From Acetitomaculum ruminis DSM 5522 (lineage in GTDB: Bacteria; Bacillota; Clostridia; Lachnospirales; Lachnospiraceae), in contig NZ_FOJY01000017.1 in the NCBI RefSeq assembly GCF_900112085.1, forward strand, positions 1 through 64,000: a stretch of DNA of 64,000 nucleotides, given 5' to 3'. The position numbers were made by a program, and so were the translations under genes. This document shows positions 1 to 9,300 of this stretch, one piece after another (within the stretch, counting starts at the first letter, position 1; every line of letters starts with the position of its first letter). The notes under the pieces are model-generated. The model saw only the letters and a program-made list of their open reading frames with translations, searched no databases and was not told the DNA's origin.

Positions 1-307
1 CATTTCACGCAGACCTCCCTAGGTACCACACGTTTCTTCCTCTCCATCCATCTGCCTCATTTATCATGCATGATTCCGTGTAGTTATGGGGCTTCGACTT
101 GTACCGCAGCCTTACCCTCATGCATAACCTCATATGAGATTTCTGTTCGTCAGACCAGAGATTTGCCCGTGAGTTAGTATGTTCCTCACATCCAGCTTCC
201 TTCAGATTCCGTCTTGCGGCGGACACCCTTGCTTTCGGCTATATCCTTCCCACTACCGGGCGGATTCGGGACTTTAACCCGTTAGAAACGTGCGCCGCTA
301 GGCGCAC
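1..307 (-). mobile_element. Group IIC intron, 5' part (ribozyme domain I region), cut by window edge
   Basis: Read on the minus strand, the segment starts GTGCGCC at 307 and then shows blocks known from bacterial group IIC introns such as the Oceanobacillus iheyensis one: AGTCCCGAA, GCAAGGGTGTCCG, GGAATCTGAAGGAAGC, CATATGAGG, and GGGAGGTCTG near base 15. These occur in the same order and at similar spacing. The intron begins only a few bases after the T-run of the htpG terminator, the insertion site preferred by class C introns. The 73-codon frame over this stretch is ribozyme sequence, not a gene. The maturase/reverse transcriptase frame and domains V-VI must lie to the left of the window. 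Confidence 0.88.
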
Positions 308-310
308 GGT

Positions 311-357
311 AAAAAAAGGGCTGTCCCGGAAAAATTTCTTTTCCCGAAACAGCCCTT
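311..357 (-). terminator. Intrinsic terminator of htpG and landing site of the group IIC intron
   Basis: A GC-rich inverted repeat pairs AAGGGCTGT (316-324) with ACAGCCCTT (349-357), with further pairing towards the loop. On the minus strand it is followed by seven T residues (317-311). It lies about 20 bases after the htpG stop codon. The intron 5' boundary is three bases past the T-run. Confidence 0.9.
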
Positions 358-374
358 GGGGGAATCTTATTAAT

Positions 375-2429
375 TTATTTCATATCAGCTAATAACTCCA
401 TAATCTCATTGCTTCTTTCAACAAAATTTGTCATTTCTTCTGGAGCAAGAGGTCTATAGCTTAATTTTGCAAGATCATAAAGCTGTTTACAAAACAGGTC
501 TTTTTTATCTGATTCATCTTGAGTTAAAAGATATTTAACCAGTTTGTTTTTAACATTTAATACAAGAGTTTCAGGGCCATTAAACATTGACATATCAGCT
601 CCTGAAGATGCATACATCTTCATCATATCCTGCATTCTTCTTCCTTCTTCTGATACTGTAAGCATTGAAGAAACATTTTCATTTTTTAAAGAAGCTGCCT
701 GAATTGTAAGATTTTGATTATCAAGAGCTTTTTTAAAGAGTTCTGTAAGAGTTTCCTCATTTTTCTTTAATTCTTCTTCGTTGACTTCTTCATTGTCTTT
801 AAGCTCATCTGTAACATCTGTATCAATTCTTAAGAATCTGTACTCTTCATTCTTTCTTTCAAGATGATTAATAAAATTAGGATCAATTCTGTGGTCAAGA
901 ATAATAGCATCCATTCCCTGTTCTTTAAAGAGATTTATATACTGACTTTGTTGTTTCTCATCAGTAACATAATAAATATTTTTCTTTTCTTTTTCTTCTT
1001 TATTTTCATCTACAGGTTCATTATTTTCGTCAACTACTTCAACTTCTTCCTCTTTTACAAGAAGCTCCGGTAATGTAACATATTTTTTATCAAGATTCTT
1101 AAAGAGAATGAAATCATTCATCTTAGAATCAAATTTATCATCTCTTAAGCAACCGTATTTAATAAATGGACTGATGTCATCCCAATATTTTTCATAGTTT
1201 TCTCTGTCTGTCTTACACATTCCTGAAAGCTTGTCTGCAACTTTTTTTGTAATGTAATCAGAAATTTTCTTTACAAATCCGTCATTTTGTAAAGCACTTC
1301 TTGAAACATTAAGAGGAAGGTCAGGACAATCTATAGTACCCTTTAATAACATCAAAAATTCAGGGATAACCTCTTTGATATTATCAGCGATAAATACCTG
1401 ATTATTGTAAAGCTTGATTTTTCCTTCAATGGATTCATATTCCATGTTAATCTTAGGGAAATACAAAATTCCTTTTAAATTAAACGGATAATCCATATTT
1501 AAATGAATCCAGAATAATGGCTCCTTGTAATCCATAAATACTTTTCTGTAAAACTCTTTATATTCTTCTTCAGTACATTCACTTGGATTTTTAAGCCATA
1601 ATGGATTAGGATCATTTAAAGCTACAGGACGCTTAAGAATTTTAACTTTTTCTTTTCTTGGAGAAACTTCTACAACTTCCTTTTCACCGTTTTCATTTTC
1701 TCGTTCCTCGGTTTTAGCCTCTTCTACTACTGTTTCAATAACAGTATCCTTATCTGTAACCTCGTCTTTTTCTACTGTTTCATACTCTTCTTTTGCATTT
1801 TCTACATTTAAAAATACAGGAGTCGGCATGAAGGAACAGTATTTTTCAATTACTTCTCTGACTCTGTATTCATTTGAAAATTCTAAGCTGTCGTCATTTA
1901 AGAATAAAGTAATGGTGGTTCCGGCTTCTTTTTTCTCCCCTTCTTTCATGGAATACTCTGTACCGCCGTCGCACTCCCAGTGTACTGCTTTTTCATCTTC
2001 TTTGTAGGATTTTGTATCGATATAAACTTCATCAGCTACCATAAATGCTGAATAAAATCCAAGGCCAAAATGTCCGATAATCTGGTCATCATTTGCTTTG
2101 TCTTTATATTTTTCAAGGAAATCAGCAGCTCCTGAAAAAGCTATCTGGTTAATATATTCTTCAACCTCTGCTGCACTCATGCCAAGTCCGTTATCTGTAA
2201 ATTTAATGGTTTTATTCTCAGGACTAATCTCAACGTTTATCTTTGGCTCATAATCTTCAGCAATCTCATATTCTCCCATTATGTCAAGTTTTTTAAGCTT
2301 GGTTATGGCATCACAACCATTGGAAATAAGCTCTCTGACGAAAATATCATGATCTGAATACATCCATTTTTTTATGATAGGAAAAATATTTTGACTGTTT
2401 ATTGAAAGACTTCCGTGTTTCTCACTCAT
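375..2429 (-). CDS. htpG: HSP90-family molecular chaperone HtpG
   Basis: ATP-dependent homodimeric cytosolic chaperone. The N-terminal GHKL ATPase shows the helix with ELISNGCDA (residues about 33-41), DNGLGM (about 80) and the glycine-rich lid GHFGLGFYSAF (about 119-129). Middle and C-terminal dimerisation domains follow (LPLNVSRSALQ). At 684 residues it is longer than the usual 620-640. The extra length is in acidic, Lys/Glu-rich inserts near residues 220-265 and 465-490, recalling the charged linker of eukaryotic HSP90. It is a single-gene transcript: its own sigma-A promoter lies at 2523-2551, flanked by two CIRCE operators, so HrcA repression is expected. A terminator follows directly. 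Identification is secure. Confidence 0.97.
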   Translation of the reverse strand: MSEKHGSLSINSQNIFPIIKKWMYSDHDIFVRELISNGCDAITKLKKLDIMGEYEIAEDYEPKINVEISPENKTIKFTDNGLGMSAAEVEEYINQIAFSGAADFLEKYKDKANDDQIIGHFGLGFYSAFMVADEVYIDTKSYKEDEKAVHWECDGGTEYSMKEGEKKEAGTTITLFLNDDSLEFSNEYRVREVIEKYCSFMPTPVFLNVENAKEEYETVEKDEVTDKDTVIETVVEEAKTEERENENGEKEVVEVSPRKEKVKILKRPVALNDPNPLWLKNPSECTEEEYKEFYRKVFMDYKEPLFWIHLNMDYPFNLKGILYFPKINMEYESIEGKIKLYNNQVFIADNIKEVIPEFLMLLKGTIDCPDLPLNVSRSALQNDGFVKKISDYITKKVADKLSGMCKTDRENYEKYWDDISPFIKYGCLRDDKFDSKMNDFILFKNLDKKYVTLPELLVKEEEVEVVDENNEPVDENKEEKEKKNIYYVTDEKQQSQYINLFKEQGMDAIILDHRIDPNFINHLERKNEEYRFLRIDTDVTDELKDNEEVNEEELKKNEETLTELFKKALDNQNLTIQAASLKNENVSSMLTVSEEGRRMQDMMKMYASSGADMSMFNGPETLVLNVKNKLVKYLLTQDESDKKDLFCKQLYDLAKLSYRPLAPEEMTNFVERSNEIMELLADMK

Positions 2430-2480
2430 TTTAAATCACTCCTTATATAAAATTAATTCGTTTATTTTTAATTTTAATCA

Positions 2481-2507
2481 TTAGCAATCAATTCGTTCAA
2501 GTGCTAA
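2481..2507. promoter_or_regulatory. Second, imperfect CIRCE operator of htpG
   Basis: On the minus strand this reads TTAGCACTT-N9-GATTGCTAA, matching the CIRCE consensus TTAGCACTC-N9-GAGTGCTAA at 16 of 18 arm positions with the same nine-base spacer. It lies downstream of the -10 box, in the start of the 5' leader. The partner operator is upstream of the -35 box, so HrcA could bracket the promoter. Confidence 0.75.
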
Positions 2508-2522
2508 CAACACCTAAAAGTT

Positions 2523-2551
2523 ATATTAAACCCGGCAGAATTAAAAGTCAA
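2523..2551 (-). promoter_or_regulatory. Sigma-A promoter of htpG
   Basis: The minus strand has TTGACT (2551-2546), a 17-base spacer and TAATAT (2528-2523). It lies about 95 bases before the htpG start codon, between two CIRCE operators. Confidence 0.85.
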
Positions 2552-2552
2552 G

Positions 2553-2586
2553 AAAAAATTAGCACTCAAATAACATGAGTGCTAAT
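2553..2586 (-). terminator. Terminator of the FAD oxidoreductase/PPIase/DUF5721-like operon, formed from the CIRCE palindrome
   Basis: On the minus strand the CIRCE arms form a 10-bp stem (ATTAGCACTC with GAGTGCTAAT, nine-base loop) followed by a run of six T residues. It lies just after the stop codon at 2606. The same DNA therefore looks like a working intrinsic terminator for the operon upstream. Confidence 0.6.
2559..2585. promoter_or_regulatory. Perfect CIRCE operator (HrcA binding site)
   Basis: TTAGCACTC-N9-GAGTGCTAA with no mismatch to consensus. It sits seven bases upstream of the htpG -35 box. HrcA is not encoded in this window. Confidence 0.96.
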
Positions 2587-2605
2587 CAAATATTTTTTTT
2601 AATAT

Positions 2606-3094
2606 TTATGCTTCTTCATTTTCAATTTTTTCATTAAACATAAAATTCTTTACCCATTTGTCCCATTCAAATTCAATGGTTTTATCAATGGAAAAAGTTT
2701 TAAGTGAAGTTCCGGTAACCACTTTCAGATTGTTTTTATCAAAATGAATATTGATAAAAAGTCCCTGAATTTCTCCTTTTCTTTCAGGAATACCGGCTTT
2801 TGATAAAAAATCCTCCAGACTTTCTTTAGGAAGTTTAAGGATTATTTTTACAGAAAGGGGCAATACTTTTCCCTTTATTATTTCAAAACACAAAGGCTTT
2901 AGATTGGACCACTTTGGATATTCTTCCGGGATAATTTCAGTATCGTCAAAAAAATCCTTATTTATCCTGCCGTCTATTGATGTACTTACACTGGTGCAAA
3001 TATCCGCCTTAACCAGTAAAAAATCATCAAAAGTATCCTTAACCAAAAGTTTTGACATAAAATCTTTTGTATCTAAAATCTGTAATATTGTCAT
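2606..3094 (-). CDS. DUF5721-like protein of unknown function
   Basis: A 162-residue soluble protein with no signal peptide. The opening (KDFMSKLLVKDTFDDFLL, then STSIDGRINKDFF) resembles the small DUF5721 proteins I know from Lachnospiraceae, which have no assigned function. It contains a proline-rich midsection and ends acidic. It follows the PPIase lipoprotein gene by 10 bases and is the last gene of that operon. No catalytic motif is visible. The family assignment is from memory of the pattern. Confidence 0.7.
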   Translation of the reverse strand: MTILQILDTKDFMSKLLVKDTFDDFLLVKADICTSVSTSIDGRINKDFFDDTEIIPEEYPKWSNLKPLCFEIIKGKVLPLSVKIILKLPKESLEDFLSKAGIPERKGEIQGLFINIHFDKNNLKVVTGTSLKTFSIDKTIEFEWDKWVKNFMFNEKIENEEA

Positions 3095-3104
3095 TTTCTA
3101 TCAC

Positions 3105-4172
3105 TCAATTAATGTTTGCAAAATCGAAAAATGTTTCCTTTGAAGTATCTGTAGCTTCCATTAAATCAAGAGCTTTCCACTCTTTTTCATTCAGATTTGA
3201 AGATAAGGAATCCAAAAATGTTTCATAATCCTTTTCAAACTCACTTTCCTTATAATCTTTAAGCATCTTTTCGTAGTTTTTTTCGCTAAGCTCTTTATTG
3301 TCTGTTTCAACACATTTTATAATATAATAACCATCCTTTGATTTTAAAAGCTTACTTACTTCATCTTTTTTGAGTTTAAAAGCCTCTTTTTCAATATCCT
3401 CAGGTAAAACATTGTCTCCTAAGTAAATATCTTGTCGGCTTTTTGAAGCCTGGTTATATTTTCCCGCCACATAAGAAAAATCTGAACCGGATTCTATTTC
3501 TGATAAAGCTCCTTCCATCTTTTTCTTAATGGATTCTATCATGGACTTTTCTTCTTTTACAACTTTCCCATCCTTTGAAAGGGTGGTTGTCGGCCAGAAA
3601 ATTTCTTCTATGCTTATGGTTTTTGCATCATCTTTACTAATGTCGCATTTTATGTCCTTTGTTTTTTGAGAATATTCCTTCATGGCAAGGGTATAATCTT
3701 CAAAAACTGTTTTTAAATCATTTTCTTCAAGATTAATATATTCTTTTTCTTCTTTAGATAGTGATTTAAAATATTTTGATGCATTGGAATCTGCTTTATT
3801 GCTTTCCTCTTTTGTAAGCTCTGTATTATCTTCTTTTGCCATGTTTAACAAACATTTTATTCTAATAAGCTCTGACATGGATTTTTCTTTTATTACTTCT
3901 TTTAAAGTCATAGCAGAATTAGCAGATTCATCTTTTGTAAGGTCTTTTGCATTATTTAAACTTCCGGCTTCCTGGTCTAAATGCCCGCTTCCAAGGACTT
4001 TTTCATATAGCATCTGATTGGCTAGAAGAAATACTTTCGCTTCTGACTTGCTACAATCAATCTTTCCCAAGGTAAAAAGGTTCTCCTGGTTATTAGAGCT
4101 ATTTTTCCCACAGCCAATAATATTTACTGCAACTATTAATACTGCCATTAGGCAAACTATTGTTTTTTTCAT
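3105..4172 (-). CDS. PrsA/SurA-like peptidyl-prolyl isomerase lipoprotein
   Basis: A 355-residue surface lipoprotein. Its signal peptide has a hydrophobic core and a lipobox IIGC with the lipidated cysteine at residue 21. A helical N-terminal chaperone-like region precedes a parvulin-type (PPIC) domain at about residues 185-290, with SDFSYVAGKYNQ, DNVLPEDIEKEAFKLK and a KDGYYIIKCVE strand. Such foldases help exported proteins fold at the outer membrane face. An AGGAG ribosome site precedes the ATG. It sits between an FAD oxidoreductase gene and a DUF5721-like gene. The parvulin domain is divergent, so isomerase activity is inferred only. Confidence 0.85.
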   Translation of the reverse strand: MKKTIVCLMAVLIVAVNIIGCGKNSSNNQENLFTLGKIDCSKSEAKVFLLANQMLYEKVLGSGHLDQEAGSLNNAKDLTKDESANSAMTLKEVIKEKSMSELIRIKCLLNMAKEDNTELTKEESNKADSNASKYFKSLSKEEKEYINLEENDLKTVFEDYTLAMKEYSQKTKDIKCDISKDDAKTISIEEIFWPTTTLSKDGKVVKEEKSMIESIKKKMEGALSEIESGSDFSYVAGKYNQASKSRQDIYLGDNVLPEDIEKEAFKLKKDEVSKLLKSKDGYYIIKCVETDNKELSEKNYEKMLKDYKESEFEKDYETFLDSLSSNLNEKEWKALDLMEATDTSKETFFDFANIN

Positions 4173-4215
4173 TTTACTCTTGTTCTCCTAAAATCCCATG
4201 TCAACTGCTGCTTAA

Positions 4216-5637
4216 TCAATCCTTGTCTTCTTTACCGTAAAGCTTTTTTAATATGCTTCCTGCCACGCTTAATCCGTTGGCTGATGCCTGCTGAAGACCT
4301 CTTGTTACGCTGGAACCGTCACCGATGGCACGAAGTCCCTTTATATTTGTTTCAAAGTCTTTATTTACTTCAACCTTGTTGGAATAAAATTTAACTTCAA
4401 CACCATAAAGAAGAGTTTCATCACTGGCAATACCCGGTGTAACCTTATCAAGAGCCATAATCATTTCCTCGATATCTACCATTATTCTGTGTGGAAATAC
4501 CAAAGAAAGGTCTCCCGGTACGGCATCTTTAAGGGTTGGAATAAGGTTGTTTCTGCAAAGACGCTCATCTGTGGTTCTTCTTCCACGCCTAAAATCTCCA
4601 AAGGTTTGAACCAGTATTTTTCCGTCACAAAGCATATTACTTAATTTTGCAATAATTTTTCCATATTCAATAGGAGTTTTAAAAGGTTTTGTAAAATGCT
4701 TTGATACAAGGATTGCAAAGTTTGTGTTATCTGTTTTTAAATCTTTTGACTTATAGGCATGTCCGTTTACAACAGCAAGATTTCCGTCATAATATTCTGT
4801 AGCAACCTCACCTGATGGATTTGTACAGAAAGTTCTGACTTTATCATCATAAGTCGGTGTATGATATACAAGTTTTGCCTCGTAAAGGTTTTCATTTAAA
4901 AACTCCATTACTTCATTTCTTACTTCTACCCTGACACCGATATCAACTGTTCCCACAGTAGTATTGATTCCTTTTTCAAGACAAAGATGGGCGAACCAGT
5001 CAGCTCCTTCACGACCTACTGCAGAAACTATTTCTTTTGCATAATAAGTTTCATTTTTGTCTGTGACTACTGCCTTGGCAACTCCATCTTCAATGATAAT
5101 ATCATCTACCATGGTATTAAAGATAATATCTACTCCCTTTTCAAGAAGGTCTGCCTGAAGTTTTCCATAGATTTTATAACCTTCTTCCGTTCCAAGGTGT
5201 CTGATAGGACATTCAATAAGCTTTAAGTTTGCTTCGATACCTTTTCTTCTTATGGTTCGTATGGCTTCCTGTTTATCTACACCATATACACTTGTATCAG
5301 CTCCAAATTTCAAATAAATATCATCGGATTCTTTAATAAGTTCTTTTGTTCTTTCATAGCCTAATATTTCAGGAAGATTTCCACCTACATCCGGTGAAAG
5401 AGATAATTTTCCATCAGAAAAAGCTCCTGCTCCGGCAAAACCTGTTGTAATGGAACATGGCTGACAATGCATACATTTTTTAGTCTTTCTCTTAGGACAT
5501 TGTCTTTTTTCAATGCTTCTTCCCTTTTCAATCATAAGAACCTTAATATCCGGCTGGTTCTTCTTTAACTCATAGGCACAAAAAATACCTGAAGGGCCTG
5601 CACCTATTATTATTACATCGTAATTATTACTATTCAA
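4216..5637 (-). CDS. FAD-dependent dehydrogenase of the COG2509 type
   Basis: A 473-residue flavoprotein. The N-terminal dinucleotide fold carries GAGPSG (residues 12-17). It is followed by a cysteine cluster CPKRKTKKCMHCQPC (about 47-61) and GFAGAGAFSDGKL, features of the uncharacterised FAD-dependent dehydrogenases of COG2509. A second FAD-contacting stretch, RAIGDGSSVTRGLQQAS, lies near the C-terminus. The substrate is unknown. The four-cysteine cluster could hold a metal or a cluster, but this is inference. The start codon is TTG, nine bases after AGAGG. It is the first gene of an operon with a PPIase lipoprotein. Confidence 0.85.
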   Translation of the reverse strand: MNSNNYDVIIIGAGPSGIFCAYELKKNQPDIKVLMIEKGRSIEKRQCPKRKTKKCMHCQPCSITTGFAGAGAFSDGKLSLSPDVGGNLPEILGYERTKELIKESDDIYLKFGADTSVYGVDKQEAIRTIRRKGIEANLKLIECPIRHLGTEEGYKIYGKLQADLLEKGVDIIFNTMVDDIIIEDGVAKAVVTDKNETYYAKEIVSAVGREGADWFAHLCLEKGINTTVGTVDIGVRVEVRNEVMEFLNENLYEAKLVYHTPTYDDKVRTFCTNPSGEVATEYYDGNLAVVNGHAYKSKDLKTDNTNFAILVSKHFTKPFKTPIEYGKIIAKLSNMLCDGKILVQTFGDFRRGRRTTDERLCRNNLIPTLKDAVPGDLSLVFPHRIMVDIEEMIMALDKVTPGIASDETLLYGVEVKFYSNKVEVNKDFETNIKGLRAIGDGSSVTRGLQQASANGLSVAGSILKKLYGKEDKD

Positions 5638-5677
5638 ATCATCATACCTCTTTTTCTACACACTAAATTCTTATCAG

Positions 5678-5750
5678 CTGCCCCAAAAATTTCGGGCAGT
5701 AATAAGGAATATTTTTTCACTTAAAATGAAAAAACAACCTAAATATTATA
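5678..5750 (-). promoter_or_regulatory. Candidate promoter and leader hairpin of the FAD oxidoreductase operon
   Basis: The minus strand has a TATAAT at 5750-5745 with no good -35 box. A small hairpin CTGCCC/GGGCAG (5678-5699) lies in the leader before the TTG start. Support is weak. Confidence 0.35.
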
Positions 5751-5783
5751 TCATACTGACCTTATTTTGGTTAATTTTTTTCT

Positions 5784-6380
5784 TTAATCTAAATCAAAGT
5801 CATAACCTTTTTCTTTAAGGGATAATAGTTCTTTGTAAAGTCTTCCCAGGGGAAGCCCCACTACATTATCATAGCTTCCGTTTATTCCTTTAATATATTT
5901 TCCGAAAATCCCCTGTATTCCATAGGCTCCTGCCTTATCAAAGGGATCTTTTGTGGCAATATAATCCTCAATTTGTTTTTTTGTCATTTCACAGACATAT
6001 ACATCTGTTTTTTCATAAAAAGATACCACTTCTTCTTTTTTTGAGGCATCCATTATACAAACTCCGGTGTAAACTTCATGCGTATTGTTTTGCAAAAGTG
6101 AAAGCATTTCAAAGGCTTCTTTTTCATCCTTTGGTTTACCCATTATTTTTTTGTCATATACCACTATGGTATCTGCTGCTATAACAAGGCCTTCCTCTTT
6201 AAGAGTTTGGGCCACATCCTTAGCTTTACATAAGGCCAGTTCCATAACGATTTCATCAGGATTGGTCTTTGTAATAATCTCTTTACAGTTGCTTTTTATT
6301 ATTTCAAAATCAAGTCCTATTCTTTCAAGCATCTCTTTTCTTCTGGGAGATCCTGAAGCCAGTATTATTCTTTTTTTCAT
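5784..6380 (-). CDS. maf: Maf family nucleoside triphosphate pyrophosphatase
   Basis: House-cleaning nucleotide pyrophosphatase that hydrolyses non-canonical or modified (d)NTPs to monophosphates in the cytosol. The 198-residue length is normal. It shows the Maf signature ILASGSPRRKEML at residues 5-17, the VIAADTIVVYDKKIMGKP block near 68-85 (catalytic Asp) and the C-terminal QGIFGKYIKGINGSYDNVVG segment. It lies 13 bases after addA and closes the addB-addA-maf operon. Confidence 0.95.
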   Translation of the reverse strand: MKKRIILASGSPRRKEMLERIGLDFEIIKSNCKEIITKTNPDEIVMELALCKAKDVAQTLKEEGLVIAADTIVVYDKKIMGKPKDEKEAFEMLSLLQNNTHEVYTGVCIMDASKKEEVVSFYEKTDVYVCEMTKKQIEDYIATKDPFDKAGAYGIQGIFGKYIKGINGSYDNVVGLPLGRLYKELLSLKEKGYDFDLD

Positions 6381-6393
6381 TATCTTATCCTTC

Positions 6394-9300
6394 TTAAAGT
6401 TTTATTGCATTATTTAGTTTAAAGGAATATAAAATACATTCCTTTACATTTTTTCCAGTGACATTTTCCAAGGCAGTTTTATAAAGATCCATCTGGGTGG
6501 TATATCTGTCCACAAGTTCTTTTGGGCTTCTTACATTATCTGTTTTGTAATCAATAAGAACAATTTCATCATTTTCATACAAAAATACATCAATTATTCC
6601 TTGAATCAATACAATTTCATCTTCCTCACAATCCGGATTTATCTGACTGGCAGGTTTTCCCATTACAAATGGATTTTCCTTTACCAAATCCCCTCTTTCA
6701 AAGGCTTTAATCATACGCCCTCCAAGGTCTGACTCAAAAAGTGTAATTAAATCATCAAGCCTTACAAGCTTAGATTCTTCCTCTTCTAAAAGATTATTTT
6801 CAATCATTGTTTTTATCTGAGCTGATATGCTTTCTTTATCACAAACCTTTGAAAAGTCAAGTAATTCCAGTATTCTGTGATATGCATTTCCCCTAATGGC
6901 ACCGATATTTTCTCCTTTTTTCTCAACAAAATCAGGAATATAAGGAAGGGGCACTTCTTCTTTAAAGATTTCTTCTCCCTCCTCATCTACCATATGAGCC
7001 TTTTTAATCTCCGATACGGAAAATTTGCTTTTCATGGTAATCATATTTTTAAAGGGATAAAGATAGTTTATTTTTTCCTTAAACATATCTTTATAGCCAT
7101 AATCCATGTTAAAATCCAATTTCTTAAAATGTGCATATTTGTCCATTTTTTCTATGCTTTCTTCCATATTTTCTGCAAAGATGTCATATATAAAAATATC
7201 AGTAAATTTTAAATCACAGCTATCATTTTCATCAAATTCATAGGGATAGCCTTCCACCTCTTCCCCATGCTTTAAAAGATAAGCTTTTGCTGTGGGATGC
7301 CTGAAAGCAGCCCTTATAAGCCAGTCTCCCATAGAAGCTGCATTTAAAATCTCATGGTCTAAAAATGCTTTTTTATCATTTAAAACTGCATCTTTATGCT
7401 TTGAAATGTACTTATCCATATCCTTGTTAAAAATCGATAAAATAAGCTTTTCCTTTGCCCTTGTAAGAGCAACATAAAGGACTCTTAATTCCTCACCATA
7501 GTCTTCTTCCTGTATCTTATTGGAAAGATTTTTATAGGACAAAGTTTTATATTTTATCCTGTTTTTTGTATCCACATAATTCATGGCAAGACCTTTTTTG
7601 TCATGGAGCAATATACTATCACGGGTATTCATTTTATTAAATTTTTTTCCAAGATTTGCAACTATGACCACCGGAAATTCCAGTCCCTTGCTTTTATGAA
7701 TACTTATTATTTTTACATTATCATCCTTCTTGCCGCCAGAGTCCGCTTCACCAAAATCAATCTCATATTTTTGCAATTTTTCAATATAACGATTAAAATT
7801 AAACAGGCCCTTATAACTGGTTTTTTCATATTCAACAGCCTTTTGTATTAACATTTTTACATTTAATACTCTTAGATTTCCTGATGGCATTGCCTGTATT
7901 ATATTTAAAAAACCGCTGTCATCAAGGATATAATTTATAAGTTCATTTACCCTCATAAAAGTGGCTGCCCTGCTGTAATCTTCAATTTTTTCAAGAAACT
8001 TTTTCACTTTTTCTTTTAATAAAAGCCAGTCATTCTCCCCAATAATTCCACCTAAGGCCTCTAATTCCTTTTGTAAAATATCTTCTTTTGAAATTTCTTT
8101 ATCCGGTGTTTTTTCTAAATTTATAACCTGATTTAAAAGTCTGTCTCCTTTTTCAAATTCTATAAACTCTTTATCTTCAAGGACCTCTTCATTCTCGACA
8201 GCATTTGTTTCTTTGGCTTTCTCATCAGGAATTTTATAATCAAATTGTCTTCCTGCCACCTTTAAAACTGCCTGATAAAAGAAGCTTTCATCTTTATAAG
8301 CAAGTCTGATTATTGCCAGTTCTTTTTCGGTAAAATCTCCCATCGGAGAACTCATGGTGGCACATAAAGGAATATCCTGTCTTACATTATCAATTACTGA
8401 AAGAAGAGATAATAATAGTTTTACCTCATAAGCATTAAAATAACCAGTGGAGGTATCTAACTTAGCAGGTACTCCTGCATTTAAAAAGGTGGTTAAAACC
8501 AGTTCTCCTATGCTGTTTATACTTCTATATAAAACCGCAAAATCCTTATATCTTGCAGGTCTAAGCTCTTTGGTTATTTTATCAGTAACAATAAGGGGAT
8601 TTTCTCCTTCCACCATTTCCTTTATTCTTTTTGCAATAGCCAAAGCTTCGATTTCATTATTATCTTTATAAATTTCATTATCCTGTAAAAAATTCTCATC
8701 ATTATTAATAAGCCAGATTTCTGTTGTATTATTACCAGCTTTACATTCTTTATAGTCCGCGTTTCCCACATAAAGGGCAGAGTTTTTATCATATTCCACA
8801 TTTCCCACTTCTTTATGCATAATCTGCTCAAAGAAAAAATTTATACTGTTTAAAACCTCTTTGCGGCTTCTGAAATTCATTTTTAAATCAATTCTTCTAA
8901 AAGGAGCTTCCTCTAAGGAATAGGAATTGTATTTTTCCATGAAAAGATCCGGCTTTGACATACGAAATCTATAGATACTCTGCTTTACATCTCCTACCAT
9001 AAATACATTATTTTTTCCTTCATCTTCAGTGGAAATGCTGTGTAAGAGACTATCTTGAACTTCATTACTATCTTGATATTCGTCAATAAGAATCTCATAA
9101 AAAGCTCCCCTTAATTCCAAGGCACAAGGAGTAGGATTATTCTCCTTATCCAGTAAAATATTCAGGGCAAAATGCTCAATATCATTATAATCAAGAAGAT
9201 TTCTTGCGGCCTTAAGATTTGAAAATTCCTTCGTAAAATCCTTAACCAGATTAATAAGAACCTTAGCATAATTTTTGCATTTTTTTTCATATTCATAGTA

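Noticed and set aside
5-226. 73-codon minus-strand frame
   Set aside because: It lies in the conserved ribozyme part of the group IIC intron. Its residues are those expected from translating intron RNA.
864-1073. Plus-strand frame inside htpG
   Set aside because: Low-complexity Phe/Ile-rich translation of the opposite strand of acidic HtpG inserts.
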